From positions 120,650,001-120,714,000 of the forward strand of contig JBAIAC010000008.1 of assembly GCA_037349315.1 (NCBI GenBank): a DNA stretch of 64,000 nucleotides, given 5' to 3'. Below, piece after piece: positions 23,013 through 35,218 of this stretch. Every line of letters starts with the position of its first letter. The stretch's first letter is position 1. The notes under the pieces are model-generated. The model saw only the letters and a list, made by a program, of their open reading frames with translations, did no database searches and was not told where the DNA came from. Source of the DNA: Chelydra serpentina (Eukaryota; Chordata; Testudines; Chelydridae). The translations under genes and the position numbers were made by a program.

Positions 23013-26000
23013 AAGAACCTGAAAGTGAAAAAATACTAAAAAAATCCCTGAATTTCTTCAATGTCTTATTGGCCAAGTAAACAAATGCAAAGAGCAATTT
23101 GTAAAGGACCAGGAGTGTGTAAGGCTCTGTATCAATGTTAGGTATTATTCATTTGGTTATTTAAAATCCTTTCCTTTATATTAATGTAAGTTTGTATTAG
23201 AAAAAAAAGAAATTTGTTTGCAATATGGTTTTTAAATGGGTGATGTCTCATTAAGTACTAGATATACATTTCATAATGATGAAATACATTTCATAAGCCC
23301 AATGTTTAACCATGTCTTATGCAACCAATTTACCATATTGTGGCAATTTTGAAAAGGAAATTAACAGCAAATACCAAGTGTATTTACAAAGATATCTATT
23401 ATAGACTTTTCTGCAAAAAAACCCAACAACGTATGCATGTGCCTACCACCAGTAAAGTAAATAAAGTTAAGTATGAGCACAGGATTGGGGCCAATGTTAG
23501 CTACAGAAAGCTATTTAGGAATCTTCCATTAGAAGTGTGCATATGGTATTGGTAACTACACTATGTATTCACCTTATTTTCTGTTAAACTTCTTCCTTCT
23601 CCCTTGCCATATATTATTTAATGCAGATGCTGGTCCTGCAATTGACTCCATGCAGGTGTACCCACTGGAGCCCCACTATGCTTGTGAAATCAGGTACCTT
23701 GCATTGTATCTCCTTGGAGTAAGGTCTGCACCTTTAATTATCTCCAAGGTGGTTTATGAGCTGTAGCCTTAAACATTTAAAATATATTAATATCAATAGT
23801 AGAGTTTTGTTGCTTCCAGGACATGTGCACTGCCTCCCAACTGAACTCAATTACATTGTCTTCTCTCTCTTCCTTCCCCTTCCTTCGGAATGGTCTCTTG
23901 TTTGTTCTCATTTTAATTTTGGACTAGATTGTGATTAGAGCTAATGTCATCAACCAGAAGAACAAGGATTCCCCATTATACAGCCACATACTGCTACCCA
24001 GATTGGGACTCTCAGCACACGTGGCAGAGCAGGGGTGCACCTAAAGTTCTTTCCCCTGAGAATGAGTGGATGGGAAGAGTAGGCAGACTCTCAGCTGCTT
24101 TGCTGTATGCTTCAGCCAATGGAGCTCTATGCGGAGTCCCATAAAATGGGGTCAGAAATTATTCCTTTCCCGCATCCAGTGCAACAAGAGAGCCCTGAAA
24201 GGTACTATGTGCCCTGAGTCTGTTTACCAATACGCCACCCCTTCCTCAGGGCTGTGCCCTAAAGTCATAATCTAGCCCTTAGTTTGTAAACATTTCTGGG
24301 TGGGGAAATCAGTGGTTTTCTATACTGTAGAGTGCCATGTACATTTTTGGCATTATATAATACACCACATATTACCTAATTTACAAATGTTAAATCATAA
24401 AAAGAATACCCACCCATGGAAAAGCGTCACTTGCAAAAGAATGCAGATTTCTCTTTTGACCATTGGTTAGGCTAGAACAGCCGAAACCTGCTTGAGATTG
24501 AAAAGCTGTGAGCAGTAAACAGGCAAGCCTGGATCCCCACATAATGTTCAGCTCCACCACTTCAACTTCTTTTGGTCCTTGTTATATTCCCCTCCCTCCC
24601 CGCCCCGAGATCATGTTTCTTCGTGTACTGCCTGTCTTAAAAGCCATCATAAATCTACAGACTGTACTAAGAATAACAGAGAAGACACCATGTAATACAA
24701 GGGGCTATGATTCCATTTAGGGGGGTCAGGAGGCACCATAAATCAGCTATGGAGAAGCCTCAGATGAGAGAACAAGAGCATTGGGGATTGAGACAGTGTT
24801 CTGGCTCATGGCAAATTCTTCTCACAGGCCTAGTAACTACACGACTCCTCCTCAATTGGTCAGATGCTAAGCAACTTTGGTCTGAAATGAACACACCAGG
24901 TTCAATATTTCTTTCCCTACCAGTTAAAAAACAACAACACACCTACAGAATCAACAGATGCACAAATGAATTTAAGGAGGGGACCAAATTAAATGAGTGT
25001 GTTGGGGTTGAGAAGGAGGAAACCTGCAGTGAATGGGAGAGGGAGAGAGAGAGAAAAGGTGTGAATGAGTGGATATAAGCTCCCGCTCTCACATCCCCAA
25101 GGCATGTTTTAAATAAAAGTACACTCTACCAACATACCTCCAGCAGGGCAGGGAAGCAAGGGAAAGGATAGCCATACTAAAGGACCTCTACAACTCCAGC
25201 AAATCTGAGGCCTAGAATGGGGATTGTAGGGAGGAAAAGAGGCAATGGGTAGCTATCTAAAAATGCTTGTAAATTCACATTTGGCTTTTTAGTATTGTTA
25301 GATCTATGTAGTATATTATGAATGATGATTGTATTTTAATTGTGGAGTACCTGAGAATCATGATGTTGATGGCTTTATAAATAATTCTGAAGAGGCCTGG
25401 GATCTTCAAGGCAGTTCCAAATTGGGCCAAATTCATCCCTGGTATACCATGATTTGAATCAAAGCCCCATAAACTTTTGCTGTGGCACATCCATGATCCT
25501 CCTCCCCCCCACCCACAAATTTACCATCACACACATACCTCTCTCATCATGTTGATATAACACACGCTCCAAAACTAAGAGCTGTGAAAACAACTACGCA
25601 TTCAGCCAGTAGATGTCTCTGTACACTTACCTAGCCACTGCTTTGTTCTGCTACATCAGCTTGATCTGTCTTTTAATATGAGTAAATATATATAAATATA
25701 CGAGAGAGAGAGAGGGAGAGTTTTGTGGAATTCATTTTATCAATACCTACACCCAGAGAAATGTAATGGAGAAAAAAGATAAGAGGACAAAATGATGTTC
25801 TTTACATCATAGAATTCTGTAAAGTGTCTGTTTCACTGAAGCTACATGACATTTTTGAAGATTTTCTACTTACATTAACATCCTGTTTACAGTTACATTT
25901 AGGATCAGGACTATGTCATGTTTGTACTTTTCATAGACAGCCACATGCTGTTTTAGGCCCTTGACCTTGCAGTTGGGGAGTGGGCACCCATGCGCAGACA

Positions 26001-28950
26001 CTTACACAATCTATGGCATTATAGAGCTCAGTTTGTGCCTAATCTTGCCCCCCATTAACCCTCAAGAGTAAGTTACACTGAGGAACATTAATATAGACTC
26101 ATCTTCAGCTCTTTCTCTTTCGCTCTCTCAAAACAAAAGTATCTCCCAATCCTCCCCCATATACTGATGCCATTTTCCCCATCTCACTGACATCAACGTT
26201 TTCACCTCCTCCCCATTGTCAGTTCCCTTATTCACCTTCCCACTGGTCCTCTCACGAATTCGCCCAGAGGGGCATTCCTGATTGACTTGCCTCATAGCTG
26301 TGAGTTCCTGACCTGACAGAACCCTCAGGAAATGGGGGTGAGTGGGCCATGTGAAGTGACTGCCTGAGGCATATTAGGATTGGAGTTATATTGGCATCCT
26401 CTCCCCATTGCTGGACAACTCTCCCCAGTTTCCAGAACTAGAATGCATGACCTGCTCTCAACCCCCTAAATATGCAGGTTTCCTGGTGTAAAAGTGGCCA
26501 GTTTGCTAAGTGTTACTTTACATTAGCAGGAATGAAATATTCTTTAAATATAATTGGATAGCTAACACTTTTTACCATCACTAGTTCCAATGGGAAAGAT
26601 TTCCAGTTACAACAGTCCCTTGTGACATGCTGCATTACAAGAAGTGCTAATTGGCACAGGAACAGAGGAAAATATGGCCTCGTCTTCACTAGGGGAAAAA
26701 AAAGGTAAGTTTTTACCTTGTAGTAAAATGTTGTAAAATCCTAGTGAACACAAAGTAATTTGTAGTTTTAACACAGGTGGGTCAAGATAAACCCTGAGTT
26801 CCCACATAGTGTTTACCTCAACCAGTTTCCACATGTGAAAGCTACAAGCTACATTCTCTTCATTTGGATTGTAGCATGGGTTTCTTATTATGCATTAGTA
26901 AACACGTGGTAAGAACATATATGGGGTGTCCACACTAGGAGAAAAGATTGTACATTCATGACTGCGGTATACCAAGACTGTAATTTTCCCCTCAAAAATA
27001 TATTTTAGTTTTATCTTGGCAACAACGGTTATCTTGTGTGTGGCTGTCAAAAAAATACCATAGCTGCCCTTTTAGAAACAAAGGGGTAGTGTGAATTGCA
27101 GATATATTACCACCAACCGAGGATGTCAACATTTTTCATTCAAAATTTGAAAATACAATATTTTGTTGAAAAAAAATGAAACTTTTGAGTCAGTTTCATC
27201 CCCCCGCCAAATTTTCCAATTCGATATTGAAATAAAATTTTGAATGTTTGCTTCTTTCCCCTTCCTGCCCCTGAATGCAATAGAGGCATGTCCAGGGTTT
27301 GGAAATTATTTTGTAATTTGTAAATTTGTTGCCATCATATACGTTTTCAAAACTCACCCAATTTTGGAAAGTTATCAAGTGGCAAAAGGATGAAAATTAA
27401 CCTAATTCTGCCACTCAGTAATTTTTTCAAAATCTGGAGACATTTTGAAGAGTTATGGAGTTGCAAAAAGAAAAATGAAAAGGTAAAAAAAAAAAATCTA
27501 GGATGTCCTTCATGTTATTGCACTCAATGGCAAAAACAGGGTGGAAAGGGGAACAAAGGAAAATGTGAAATTTTGCAAAAAAAATAAATAAAAAAATATT
27601 TTGACCAGCTCTACCATATGCCTAATCTCAATAGAAGGTAACAAAACAACAAACCAAACCTCTGCCACCTCCTCCCCCCCTCCCCCCCCCCCCAATAATA
27701 CCCTGGTGCAGTCATTCCACATCTTATTATCCAGTAGTCATTTGCAAGCTCAGGAAATATCTTTTGAACAGATGTAAGAGACAGAACTGCATAAAGGTTA
27801 CATCAGCAAGACAGAATGTGTGGGATGGGTGTGTATGTGAGAGAGAGAACAACCCATCTGGGAAGGAGCGTGAAGATCGAGATTAGGCTGAAACACCTTG
27901 GCCCCTGGAGTGCAGTAAGCTATATTACACACTTAGCAGTTCCACCACCCACTAAAAGTGAGATGTTCTGAAAAATCTGTCTTGTCATTTGATATAGATT
28001 AAGCTGCCATTTTTCACAATAAACTAGAGTTCATGACAATTACCTTGTGTGTGAGCAGAAACTATTTCACTTCCAGTTGAGATGTTTACATTGAGAACAA
28101 TACAAAAAAAGCATTTTTATTTAATTGTGTTGATTCTAAGTGCACTGAGTGTTACTCACTCTTCAAGTGTTAATTACAAACATACACTAATATGTAAACT
28201 GCTGCACACTTTCAGCTGATTCAGAGACTTTTTTTATATACACACTAAAGCATTTATTTGCATTCTAATCTTTCACTCAGGCTCCTTGAGGGTGAAGGTT
28301 TTATTGTTTACAGTTGAGTATACCAGCCTTGCTAGCCTGACAGAAAAAAAACCTCTCTGCTGAGCGCCTCAGGCCCTGGCTGCAGTACAAAAACTTGTCC
28401 GGGAACCTAGTTACAGCTTGGTTGTCTCTTAACCTGCTTGCTCATATGGTTCCAATTTTTAGTGGAATCTGGACATTAACTGTATTCCATAACCACACAA
28501 AAATTGTGGCATGATCTGATTACCATGATATGGTTTACAAAAAAGGGCCGAACATTCTAAAGTGCCTAGGTGACTTAGGAGCATAAGTCCTGTTGAAAAT
28601 CAATAGGAATTGTGGCCCAGATTTTTAAGGGTGGTTAGATGTTGCCCCACAAAGTCTGTCATTTTGACAGCTAGTCTCCCCTTTTCAAAAATGACAGGCA
28701 CCTCAATCCCGTTGTGGCTCTAGCCCAAACTGCCATTTGAGGAACCTAAGGCTAAAATTTAGATCCTGAAAAACCCTGATCAACTGTCACATAATCCCAT
28801 AGGTGCCTAAATTCTCCAGGTGCCTTTATATGAGTGATAAAATCCCCTAGGCACCTAGATCCATTTCTGCCGGGGTGCAAGCTGCCTCTGTCCTGCTATC
28901 CAGTGCTCAGCTCATACCTAATCCTTGGTGGGCTCCTCAAATTAGGAATT
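23013..28950. other. Long AT-rich stretch without recognisable genes
   Basis: These 6 kb contain only short frames and simple sequence: a GA tract at about 25701-25720 and a C run near 27671-27692. A segment beginning near 26678 ('cctcgtcttcactagggg') and a related 'tccacactaggagaaaag' near 26930 may mark another MITE, but its ends are unclear. No RNA gene or exon is supported. Confidence 0.4.
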
Positions 28951-28954
28951 CCCC

Positions 28955-29379
28955 CACCTATCTCTGAGCTACCAGATTTCCTCCCCCAGGGCTGCAGCAC
29001 CTTGCCAAACACAAGCCAGCATAGTCAGCCTCCAGACCCCCCCGCCTAGGAGCCGGACCTGCTGGCCGCTTCTGGGGTGCAGCGTGGTGCCAGGACAGCC
29101 AGATAGCCTGCCTTAGCCCTGCTGCGCCGCTGACCGGGAGTCACCCGAGGTAAACCCGCGCCCCAACCCTTTGCCCCAGCCCTGAGCTCCCTCAAACCCA
29201 GAGCCCCCTCCTACACCCCAAACCCTTCAACCTCAGCCTCACCCCAGAACCTGAATCCCCAGCCCCCTCCCACATTCCAAACCTCTCATCCCCAGCCCCA
29301 CCCCAGAGCCTGCATCCCTAGTTAGAGCCCTGACCCCAACACCCTACCCCAGTCCAGTGAAAGTGAGTGAGGGTGGGGG
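28955..29379. repeat. GC-rich CCCCAGCCC-type repeat, left part
   Basis: The stretch has degenerate 'ccccagccctgagctcc' / 'cccaaaccc' units and ends in 'agtgagtgagggtggggg'. The DIRS element starts directly after it. What looks like the same repeat resumes after the DIRS element (35417-35505) and ends 'agaaagttggcaaccctaa'. The repeat therefore appears to have been the target of the DIRS insertion. Confidence 0.5.
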
Positions 29380-29600
29380 AAAGGACAGTTACCTGTTCCG
29401 TAACTGGCATTCTTCGAGATGTGTTGCTCAGGTCTATTCCACCATAGGTGTGCGTGCTTGCCACGTGCATCGGTGCCGGAAGTTTTTCCCTTAGCAGTAT
29501 CCATAGGGGGGAGCGCCACTGCGACCCCTGGAGTGGCGCCGCTATAGCGCGCTATATAGGGGACTGCGCGCTTCCCCCACCCTCGGTTCCTTCTTGCCGG
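29380..29600 (+). repeat. DIRS left inverted terminal repeat
   Basis: It contains 'ttgctcaggtctattccacc', a palindromic 'tatagcgcgctatata' core and 'ggttccttcttgccgg'. The inverted counterpart is 35219-35416. On the element's own strand this is the 3' end. Confidence 0.9.
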
Positions 29601-29631
29601 ACCAACTCCGACAGAGGGGAAGGAGGGCGGG

Positions 29632-29717
29632 AACACATCTCGAAGAACGCCAGTTACGGAACAGGTAACTGTCCTTTCTTCTTCGAGTGATTGCTCATGT
29701 CTATTCCACCGTAGGTG
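29632..29717. repeat. DIRS internal complementary region
   Basis: The first half (29632-29676) is the reverse complement of the left terminus (29380-29424), including 'cagttacggaacaggtaac'. The second half (29676-29717, 'tcttcttcgagtgattgctc' onward) is the reverse complement of the right terminus (about 35375-35416). The two termini thus meet here head to tail, as they would in a circle. In DIRS models this region templates completion of the ends. Confidence 0.9.
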
Positions 29718-29752
29718 ATTCCAAGCAATACGACATGGAGGTGGGTAGGAGT

Positions 29753-30813
29753 TCACACCTTGTCTGGCTGGAGCACAGCTCTACCAAAGCCAGCGTCATC
29801 CCTAGCATAATGCGCATAATGCATAATGCTAACGATCGCATAATGCGAGGTGAACGTGTGAACCGAGGACCAGGTAGCGGCCCTACAGATGTCCTGGATA
29901 GGGACATGGGCTACAAAGGCGGCCGACGAGGCTTGCGCCCTGGTCGAGTGCGCCCTCACGATAGGCGGTGAGGGAACCTTCGCTAATTCGTAGCATGTGC
30001 GAATGCACGAAGTGATCCACCGGGAAAGCCTCTGGGTAGAGATTGGCTGACCCTTCATACGCTCAGCGGAGGCAAGAAAGAGTTGCGGGGACTTACGGAA
30101 TGGCTTAGTCCACTCCAAGTAGAAAGCCAGCGCCCTGCGCACGTCCAACGTATGGAGGCGGCACTCCTCGTCCAAGGCATGCGGAGGAAAATATCCTGGT
30201 TTATGTGAAAAGTGGAGACCACCTTGGGAAGGAAAGCTGGGTGTGGTCGGAGCTGGACCTTGTCCTTGTAGAAGACCGTAAAGGGTCGGTCTGAGGTCAA
30301 GACCCTGAGCTCCGACACCCGTCGGACGGACGTAATGGCCACGAGGAATGCTACCTTCCAGGAGAGATGAGACCAGGAGCATGTGGCCAGGGGCTCGAAC
30401 GGGGGCCCTGTGAGGCGAGACAACACCAAATTCAGGTCCCACTGTGAGACAGGGGTCCTGGCATATGGGAAGGACCGGTCCAAGCCCTTGAGGAAGCGTC
30501 CGGTCATGGCATGCGAGAAGACCGAGCAGCCCTGGACCGGCGGGTGGAATGCCGATATAGCCGCCAGGTGCACCCTGACAGAGGAGGGGGCCAGACCTTG
30601 CGTTCTAAGGTGAAGGAGGTAATCGAGGATAACCTGGAGCGGAACGTCCCTCGGGGAGGTACCCCGCACGCTCACCCACCTAGAGAACCTGGCCCAGTTC
30701 GCCAGGTATGCCCGGCGAGTGGAGGGTTTCCTACTTTCCAGGAGGATGCTTCTGACTCCTTCTGAACACAGAGTCTCCTCCGCATCTAACCACTGAGCAG
30801 CCTCGCTGTCAAG
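29753..30813 (-). pseudogene. DIRS tyrosine recombinase, one frameshift
   Basis: This enzyme catalyses integration of the circular intermediate. The N-terminal core-binding part ('SRKPSTRRAYLANWARFSRW') and the first catalytic arginine ('TSVRRVSELRVL') lie in one frame, ending near 30172. The rest lies in another frame: 'LHTLDVRRALAFYLEWTK', the H-x-x-R box in 'RAHSTRAQASSAAF', and the tyrosine in 'WSSVHTFTSHYAI'. All of R, H, R and Y are therefore encoded, but a shift near 30172-30200 separates them. The gene overlaps the 3' end of RT-RNase H in a different frame, which is usual for DIRS elements. The start is not clear; I place the coding region from about 30813. Confidence 0.85.
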
Positions 30814-30872
30814 TGGAGGGAGGCAAGGTTGGGGTGAAGGAGGCGGCCCCGGTCCTGGGACAGGAGGTCCGG

Positions 30873-32939
30873 TCAAAGCGGTAGCGGATGCGGAGGGGCC
30901 GCCAGCAACCCTAGGAGAGTCCCATACCAGTGCTGTCTGGCCCAAGCTGGGGCGATCAGCAGGATGCGGGCCCCGTCCCTCTTTACCTTTACCTTGTCTA
31001 TGAGGGGAAAGGGAGGGAACGCATAGAAAAGCTGGCCCGACCATGACGGGAGGAAGGCATCGGAGAGTGCATCCTTCTCCAGCCCTCCCCTGGAGCAGAA
31101 CCGGTGGCAACGTCGGTTCTGTCGAGTTGCGAACAGTTCTACTTGTGCAGTGCCCCAGGCTCGGAAGAGCTGACCCGTGACCTCCGTGTGGAGGGACCAC
31201 TCGTGCTGGGAGGAGAAGACCCTGCTCAGTCGATCGGCCTGGGAGTTGTTGACTCCTGGCAGGTGGAAAGCCCGGAGGGAGATATCGTGGGCTATACAGA
31301 ACTCCCACAGGCTGAGGGCTTCCTGGCAGAGAGCCGAGGACCTTGTTCCTCCCTGCCTGTTGATGTAAAACATCGCGGCTGTGTTGTCTGTAAGGACCCT
31401 GATCGTTTTGCCGCTCAGCCGCGAGCTGAATGCCACACAGGCCAAGCAGACTGCCCTGAGCTCCTTGACATTTATGTGTAGGGATAGCTCTGTGGCTGAC
31501 CACAGGCCCTGGGTTTGGGAGTTCCCTACATGGGCTCCCCAGCCCAAGTCCGACGCATCCGACACCAGGTCTAGCGACAGGGGCGGGTCACAGAAGGGGA
31601 TCCCTTGCAACACATTGGTCGGGACGGTCCACCACTGAAGGGAGGCTAGCACCTGCCCCGGTACCGTGAGGACCTTGTCCATACCGTCCCGAGCCTGGGA
31701 GAATTCTGAGGCCAGCCAAAGCTGGAGAGGCCTCATTCGAAGTCTAGCGTGGCGTACCACATACGTGCACGCCGCCATGTGGCCCAGGAGCTGTAGGCAG
31801 GTCTTGGCCGTGGTCAGGGGGAACTCCGTGACCGTGGATATGAGCCCTTTGAGGGTCTGGAATCTGCCCGGTGGGAGAGAGGCCCTGGCCCTGGAAGCGT
31901 CCAGTAGAGCCCCCATGAACTCTATGCGCTGGACCGGGACCAATGTTGACTTGGCCTCGTTGACCCGAAGGCCTAGATTGGCACAGGTAGTCAAGAGTAG
32001 CTGTAAGTGGTTCTGCACCTGCGACCTCGAGTTGCCCTTGAGGAGCCAGTCGTCGAGGTACGAGAATAATTGGACCCCTCTGCATCTGAGAAAGGCCGCC
32101 ACAACCGCCATACACTTTGTGAACACCCGGGGTGCTGTGGACAGGCCAAAGGGGAGGACCGTAAATTGGTAGTGGTCCTGCCCAACCAGGAAACGAAGGA
32201 AGTGCCTGTGTCCTTCGAATATGTGGATGTGGAAGTATGCGTCCTGGAGGTCCAGGGCTGCATACCAGTCGCCCAGGTCCAAGGCAGGAATAATCTTTAC
32301 CAGGGAGACCATGCGGAATCGGTATTTGACCATGAACCGATTGAGACCGCGCAAGTCTAAGATAGGCCTGAGGCCCCCTTTCACTTTGGGGATCAGGAAG
32401 TAACGGGAATAGAACCCTTTCCCTTGGAATTCCCTTGGGACTCCCTCTATGGCTCCAAGACTGAGGAGCCGGCCTACCTCCTGCTGCAGCAGGGGTAGAT
32501 GTGACGGGTCTACCGTGCCGTTCCTGGGAGGGGGTCGGGAGATCAGGGGAGACCTGAACTGGAGTGTGTAGCCCCGGGCAATGGTACTCAGGACCCACTG
32601 GTCCAAGGTTATATGGGACCATTGCGAAAGGAATGGACGCAAGCGGTTGCTGAAGGCCAACTTTATTTGTCGGAGAGTGTCCTCGGGGTTCACCCGGGTA
32701 CCCCCCTGCCCCCAGTCAAAACCGCCTCTTGCCCTGCTGCTTGCCCCTGGAGGGCCCAGGCTGCAGGGCAGAGCGGGACTGCCGTTGAGGTCGCCTCTTT
32801 TGTGGCCTGGACCTCTTGTAGGCTGGCTCGTAGCGCGGTTGGGGTGCCTGGGCGGGAGCCTGCGGCTTAGGCTTTTCCTTAGCCGGCGGGACGTAGAGCC
32901 CGAGCGTTTGCAGGGTGGTATGGGAGTCCTTCGTCCCAT
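30873..32939 (-). CDS. DIRS reverse transcriptase-RNase H, open
   Basis: This frame of 688 codons has no stop. RT motifs: 'LRPILDLRGLN' near 190-200, the first catalytic aspartates in 'ALDLQDAYFHIHI' (about 229-241), 'LPFGLSTAPRVFTK' near 262-275, and 'YLDDWLL' at 294-300. RNase H follows with D461 ('LVSDASDLGWG'), E493, D518 ('VLTDNTAAMFYIN') and D569 ('SQADRLSR'), so the acidic set is complete. The C-terminal tail contains 'VELFATRQNRRCHRF', typical of DIRS. The first 60-70 residues overlap gag in another frame and may not belong to the mature protein; the real start, or a frameshift from gag, is unresolved. A methyltransferase domain, found in some DIRS elements, is not seen. Confidence 0.92.
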   Translation of the reverse strand: MGRRTPIPPCKRSGSTSRRLRKSLSRRLPPRHPNRATSQPTRGPGHKRGDLNGSPALPCSLGPPGASSRARGGFDWGQGGTRVNPEDTLRQIKLAFSNRLRPFLSQWSHITLDQWVLSTIARGYTLQFRSPLISRPPPRNGTVDPSHLPLLQQEVGRLLSLGAIEGVPREFQGKGFYSRYFLIPKVKGGLRPILDLRGLNRFMVKYRFRMVSLVKIIPALDLGDWYAALDLQDAYFHIHIFEGHRHFLRFLVGQDHYQFTVLPFGLSTAPRVFTKCMAVVAAFLRCRGVQLFSYLDDWLLKGNSRSQVQNHLQLLLTTCANLGLRVNEAKSTLVPVQRIEFMGALLDASRARASLPPGRFQTLKGLISTVTEFPLTTAKTCLQLLGHMAACTYVVRHARLRMRPLQLWLASEFSQARDGMDKVLTVPGQVLASLQWWTVPTNVLQGIPFCDPPLSLDLVSDASDLGWGAHVGNSQTQGLWSATELSLHINVKELRAVCLACVAFSSRLSGKTIRVLTDNTAAMFYINRQGGTRSSALCQEALSLWEFCIAHDISLRAFHLPGVNNSQADRLSRVFSSQHEWSLHTEVTGQLFRAWGTAQVELFATRQNRRCHRFCSRGGLEKDALSDAFLPSWSGQLFYAFPPFPLIDKVKVKRDGARILLIAPAWARQHWYGTLLGLLAAPPHPLPL

Positions 32940-35088
32940 GAAGTCTCACGTCCGTTTGCTCCGCGAACAGGTCCTTGCCCTCGAACGGGAGATCCTGCAT
33001 CACGGACTGCGCCTCCGAGGATAGTCCCGACAGGAGGAGCCACGACGCCCTGTGCATGGACACCGCCGAGGCAATGGATCGCGCCGCCGTCTCCGCAGCA
33101 TCTGATGCCGCCTGCAGAGCAGCCTTTGCAGTGGCAGCCCCCTCCTCCGCCAGCGCCTTGAACTCCTTGCGTTCGCGCTCCGGGAGGAAGGGCTCGAATT
33201 TTTGCAGGGACCCCCACAGGTTAAAGTCGTAGCGACTGAGGAGGGCCTGGTGATTTGCCACCCTGAGCTGGAAACTCGAGGACGAATAAAGCTTTCTCCC
33301 AAATGAGTCCAGCCTTTTCGAGTCCTTATTCTTAGGAGTAGGACCCGGTTGACCCTGGCGCTCCCTATGGTTGATGGATTCCACGACCAAGGAGTTGGGA
33401 GCCGGGTGGGTGTATAAGAATGCGTGTCCTTTCGTAGGGACAAAAATACTTGCGCTTCGCCTTTTTGGATATAGGCACAAGTGAGGCTGGCGTGTGCCAA
33501 AGGGCTTTTGTAATATTGGCAACCCCTTCATGTAACGGGAGCGCCACTCTGCCCGGTGCCGAAGACGAAAGGACATTGAAGAGCGAGTCTGAGGGCCCTT
33601 CCATCTCCTCAGCTTGGAACTGGAGGCTTGGGGCAACTCGCTTTAATAGCTCCTGGTGAGCCCTGTAGTCCTCCTGCGGTACGGAGGGTGGTGGGGCTGC
33701 AACCTTGTCCTCCGGTACGGGGGAGAATGCCGGTATGGAGCTTAGCGCATCTGCTGGCACCGCGGGCTCAACGCCTTGCTCGGAGCCCGCATTCGGTGCC
33801 GAGGACCCTTGGTCCGCAGATCTAGGTCTAGGAGCCCTGGATATAATGGCCGAAGGAGCCTCGGACGCCCCTGCGACCGATTGAGTATCCGGCTGGGCAC
33901 GTCCCAGGGGCCAAGGGGTCCACTGGCACCACTGTCCCTGCCATGGAGCCCCTTGCCACTGACCCTGCTGCAGCACCGGTGGCACCAGCTGGTCAGGTTG
34001 GAACGCGGAGGCCCTCGAGTGGCTCACCGCTGGCGTGAACGCTGTCCGGTCGGTGCCGTGGGAGCGGTAAGATCGACGGCGCCGACGATGACGTCTACCT
34101 CGGGACCAGGACTCCGACGAGGAGGTACGGTACTGTCTTGAGCTACTGCTCCTTGAGACGCTGCGACGCCTATGTCCGTGACGGTGCGGAGTCGGCGACC
34201 TCTTATGGGAGTCTGCTTCCCGGTGCCTCGAGGAACGGGAACTGGAGCGGGAGCGTCGGCGGCCGTGACGGGAATGGCTGTGATAGCTCCGACTCGACCG
34301 GGAGCGTCTACGGCGCCGGTGCCTGCCGTGTCGCGACTCCCTGCTCGATCTAGAGCGGTGCCCGGAGCTCTGATCCGATGGCACCTTACCCGAGAGCCTC
34401 ACCAGTGGTGACTGCGGAGGCTGTGGGCTATGGTCAGACCGGGCGCTGAGGGGCGAGCGGTCCCGGGACGGATCCCTTGATCGGGATTCGCGCCTGGTTG
34501 GGGTCGACGGCCTGGATCCCAACGGCGGCTTGCCTCTGGAACGAACTCCTGGTGCCGGGACTGCCGGTACCTGGAGCGTGAGCAAGTCACTGGCCGCCTG
34601 GAAGGCCTCCGGCGTCGAAGGCATTCGGGCGTCCGGAGAGACCTGCGTCGAGGAAACCGGGCTACTCCGCTCAGCGCGAGTCGGAGCGATGGGGCCGGGG
34701 GAGAATTGTGGCTGCCGCACACAGGTCGAGCCTCTGCCTTATCCTTTCCTCGACGATGATGCATAGACGGTGCCTTCCTCTGCCCTTGTGACGGTGAGCG
34801 GTGCCGGCCACTCGAGGACGCCGGGGGATCGCCGTGCACCGAGGACAAGGTACCGGCTGCCGATTCCGCTCGGCGCACCGGGGTAGGAGCCAACGCAGAC
34901 TCCATGAGGAGGGCCCGGAGTCGAATGTCTCTGTCCTTTTTGGTTCTTGGTTTAAAGGACCTGCAGATTTTGCAGTGTGCGCGGACGTGGGACTCACCCA
35001 GGCAGCGGAGACAAGCTGAGTGCGGGTCACTTCTAGGCATAGAGCGCCTGCAGGACTCGCACGATTTGAAGCCCGGGGTCCGGGGCAT
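32716..35088 (-). pseudogene. DIRS Gag-like ORF1, two frameshifts
   Basis: The ATG at 35088 begins a cysteine-rich N-terminus with C10, C13, H23, C26, C29, H34, C39 and C42, typical of vertebrate DIRS ORF1. A shift near 34695-34710 moves to a frame with a long arginine-serine-rich region ('SRSSRESRHGRHRRRRRSRS' and repeats) and then an acidic and proline-rich part. A second shift, at the A5 run 33442-33446, leads to the C-terminal core ('LYSSSSFQLRVANHQALLSR', 'YDFNLWGSL') and a basic tail ending at 32716. The protein is thought to coat the element RNA. About 780 codons would be covered; none of the three frames alone is complete. Confidence 0.8.
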
Positions 35089-35218
35089 GCCCCGGCCCGG
35101 ACACTAACTAAACTGAACTAACTCACAAACTAACTAAAGATACCACTAATAACGAACAACAGAGTTCTAGGAAAAAAGGCTGCAGCAATGAAGCTGGAGC
35201 AGAAGTTTCGAAGCACCT

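Noticed and set aside
33813..34411. Plus-strand frames opposite the DIRS gag
   Set aside because: Antisense of an arginine-serine-rich repeat-like region, no recognisable protein.
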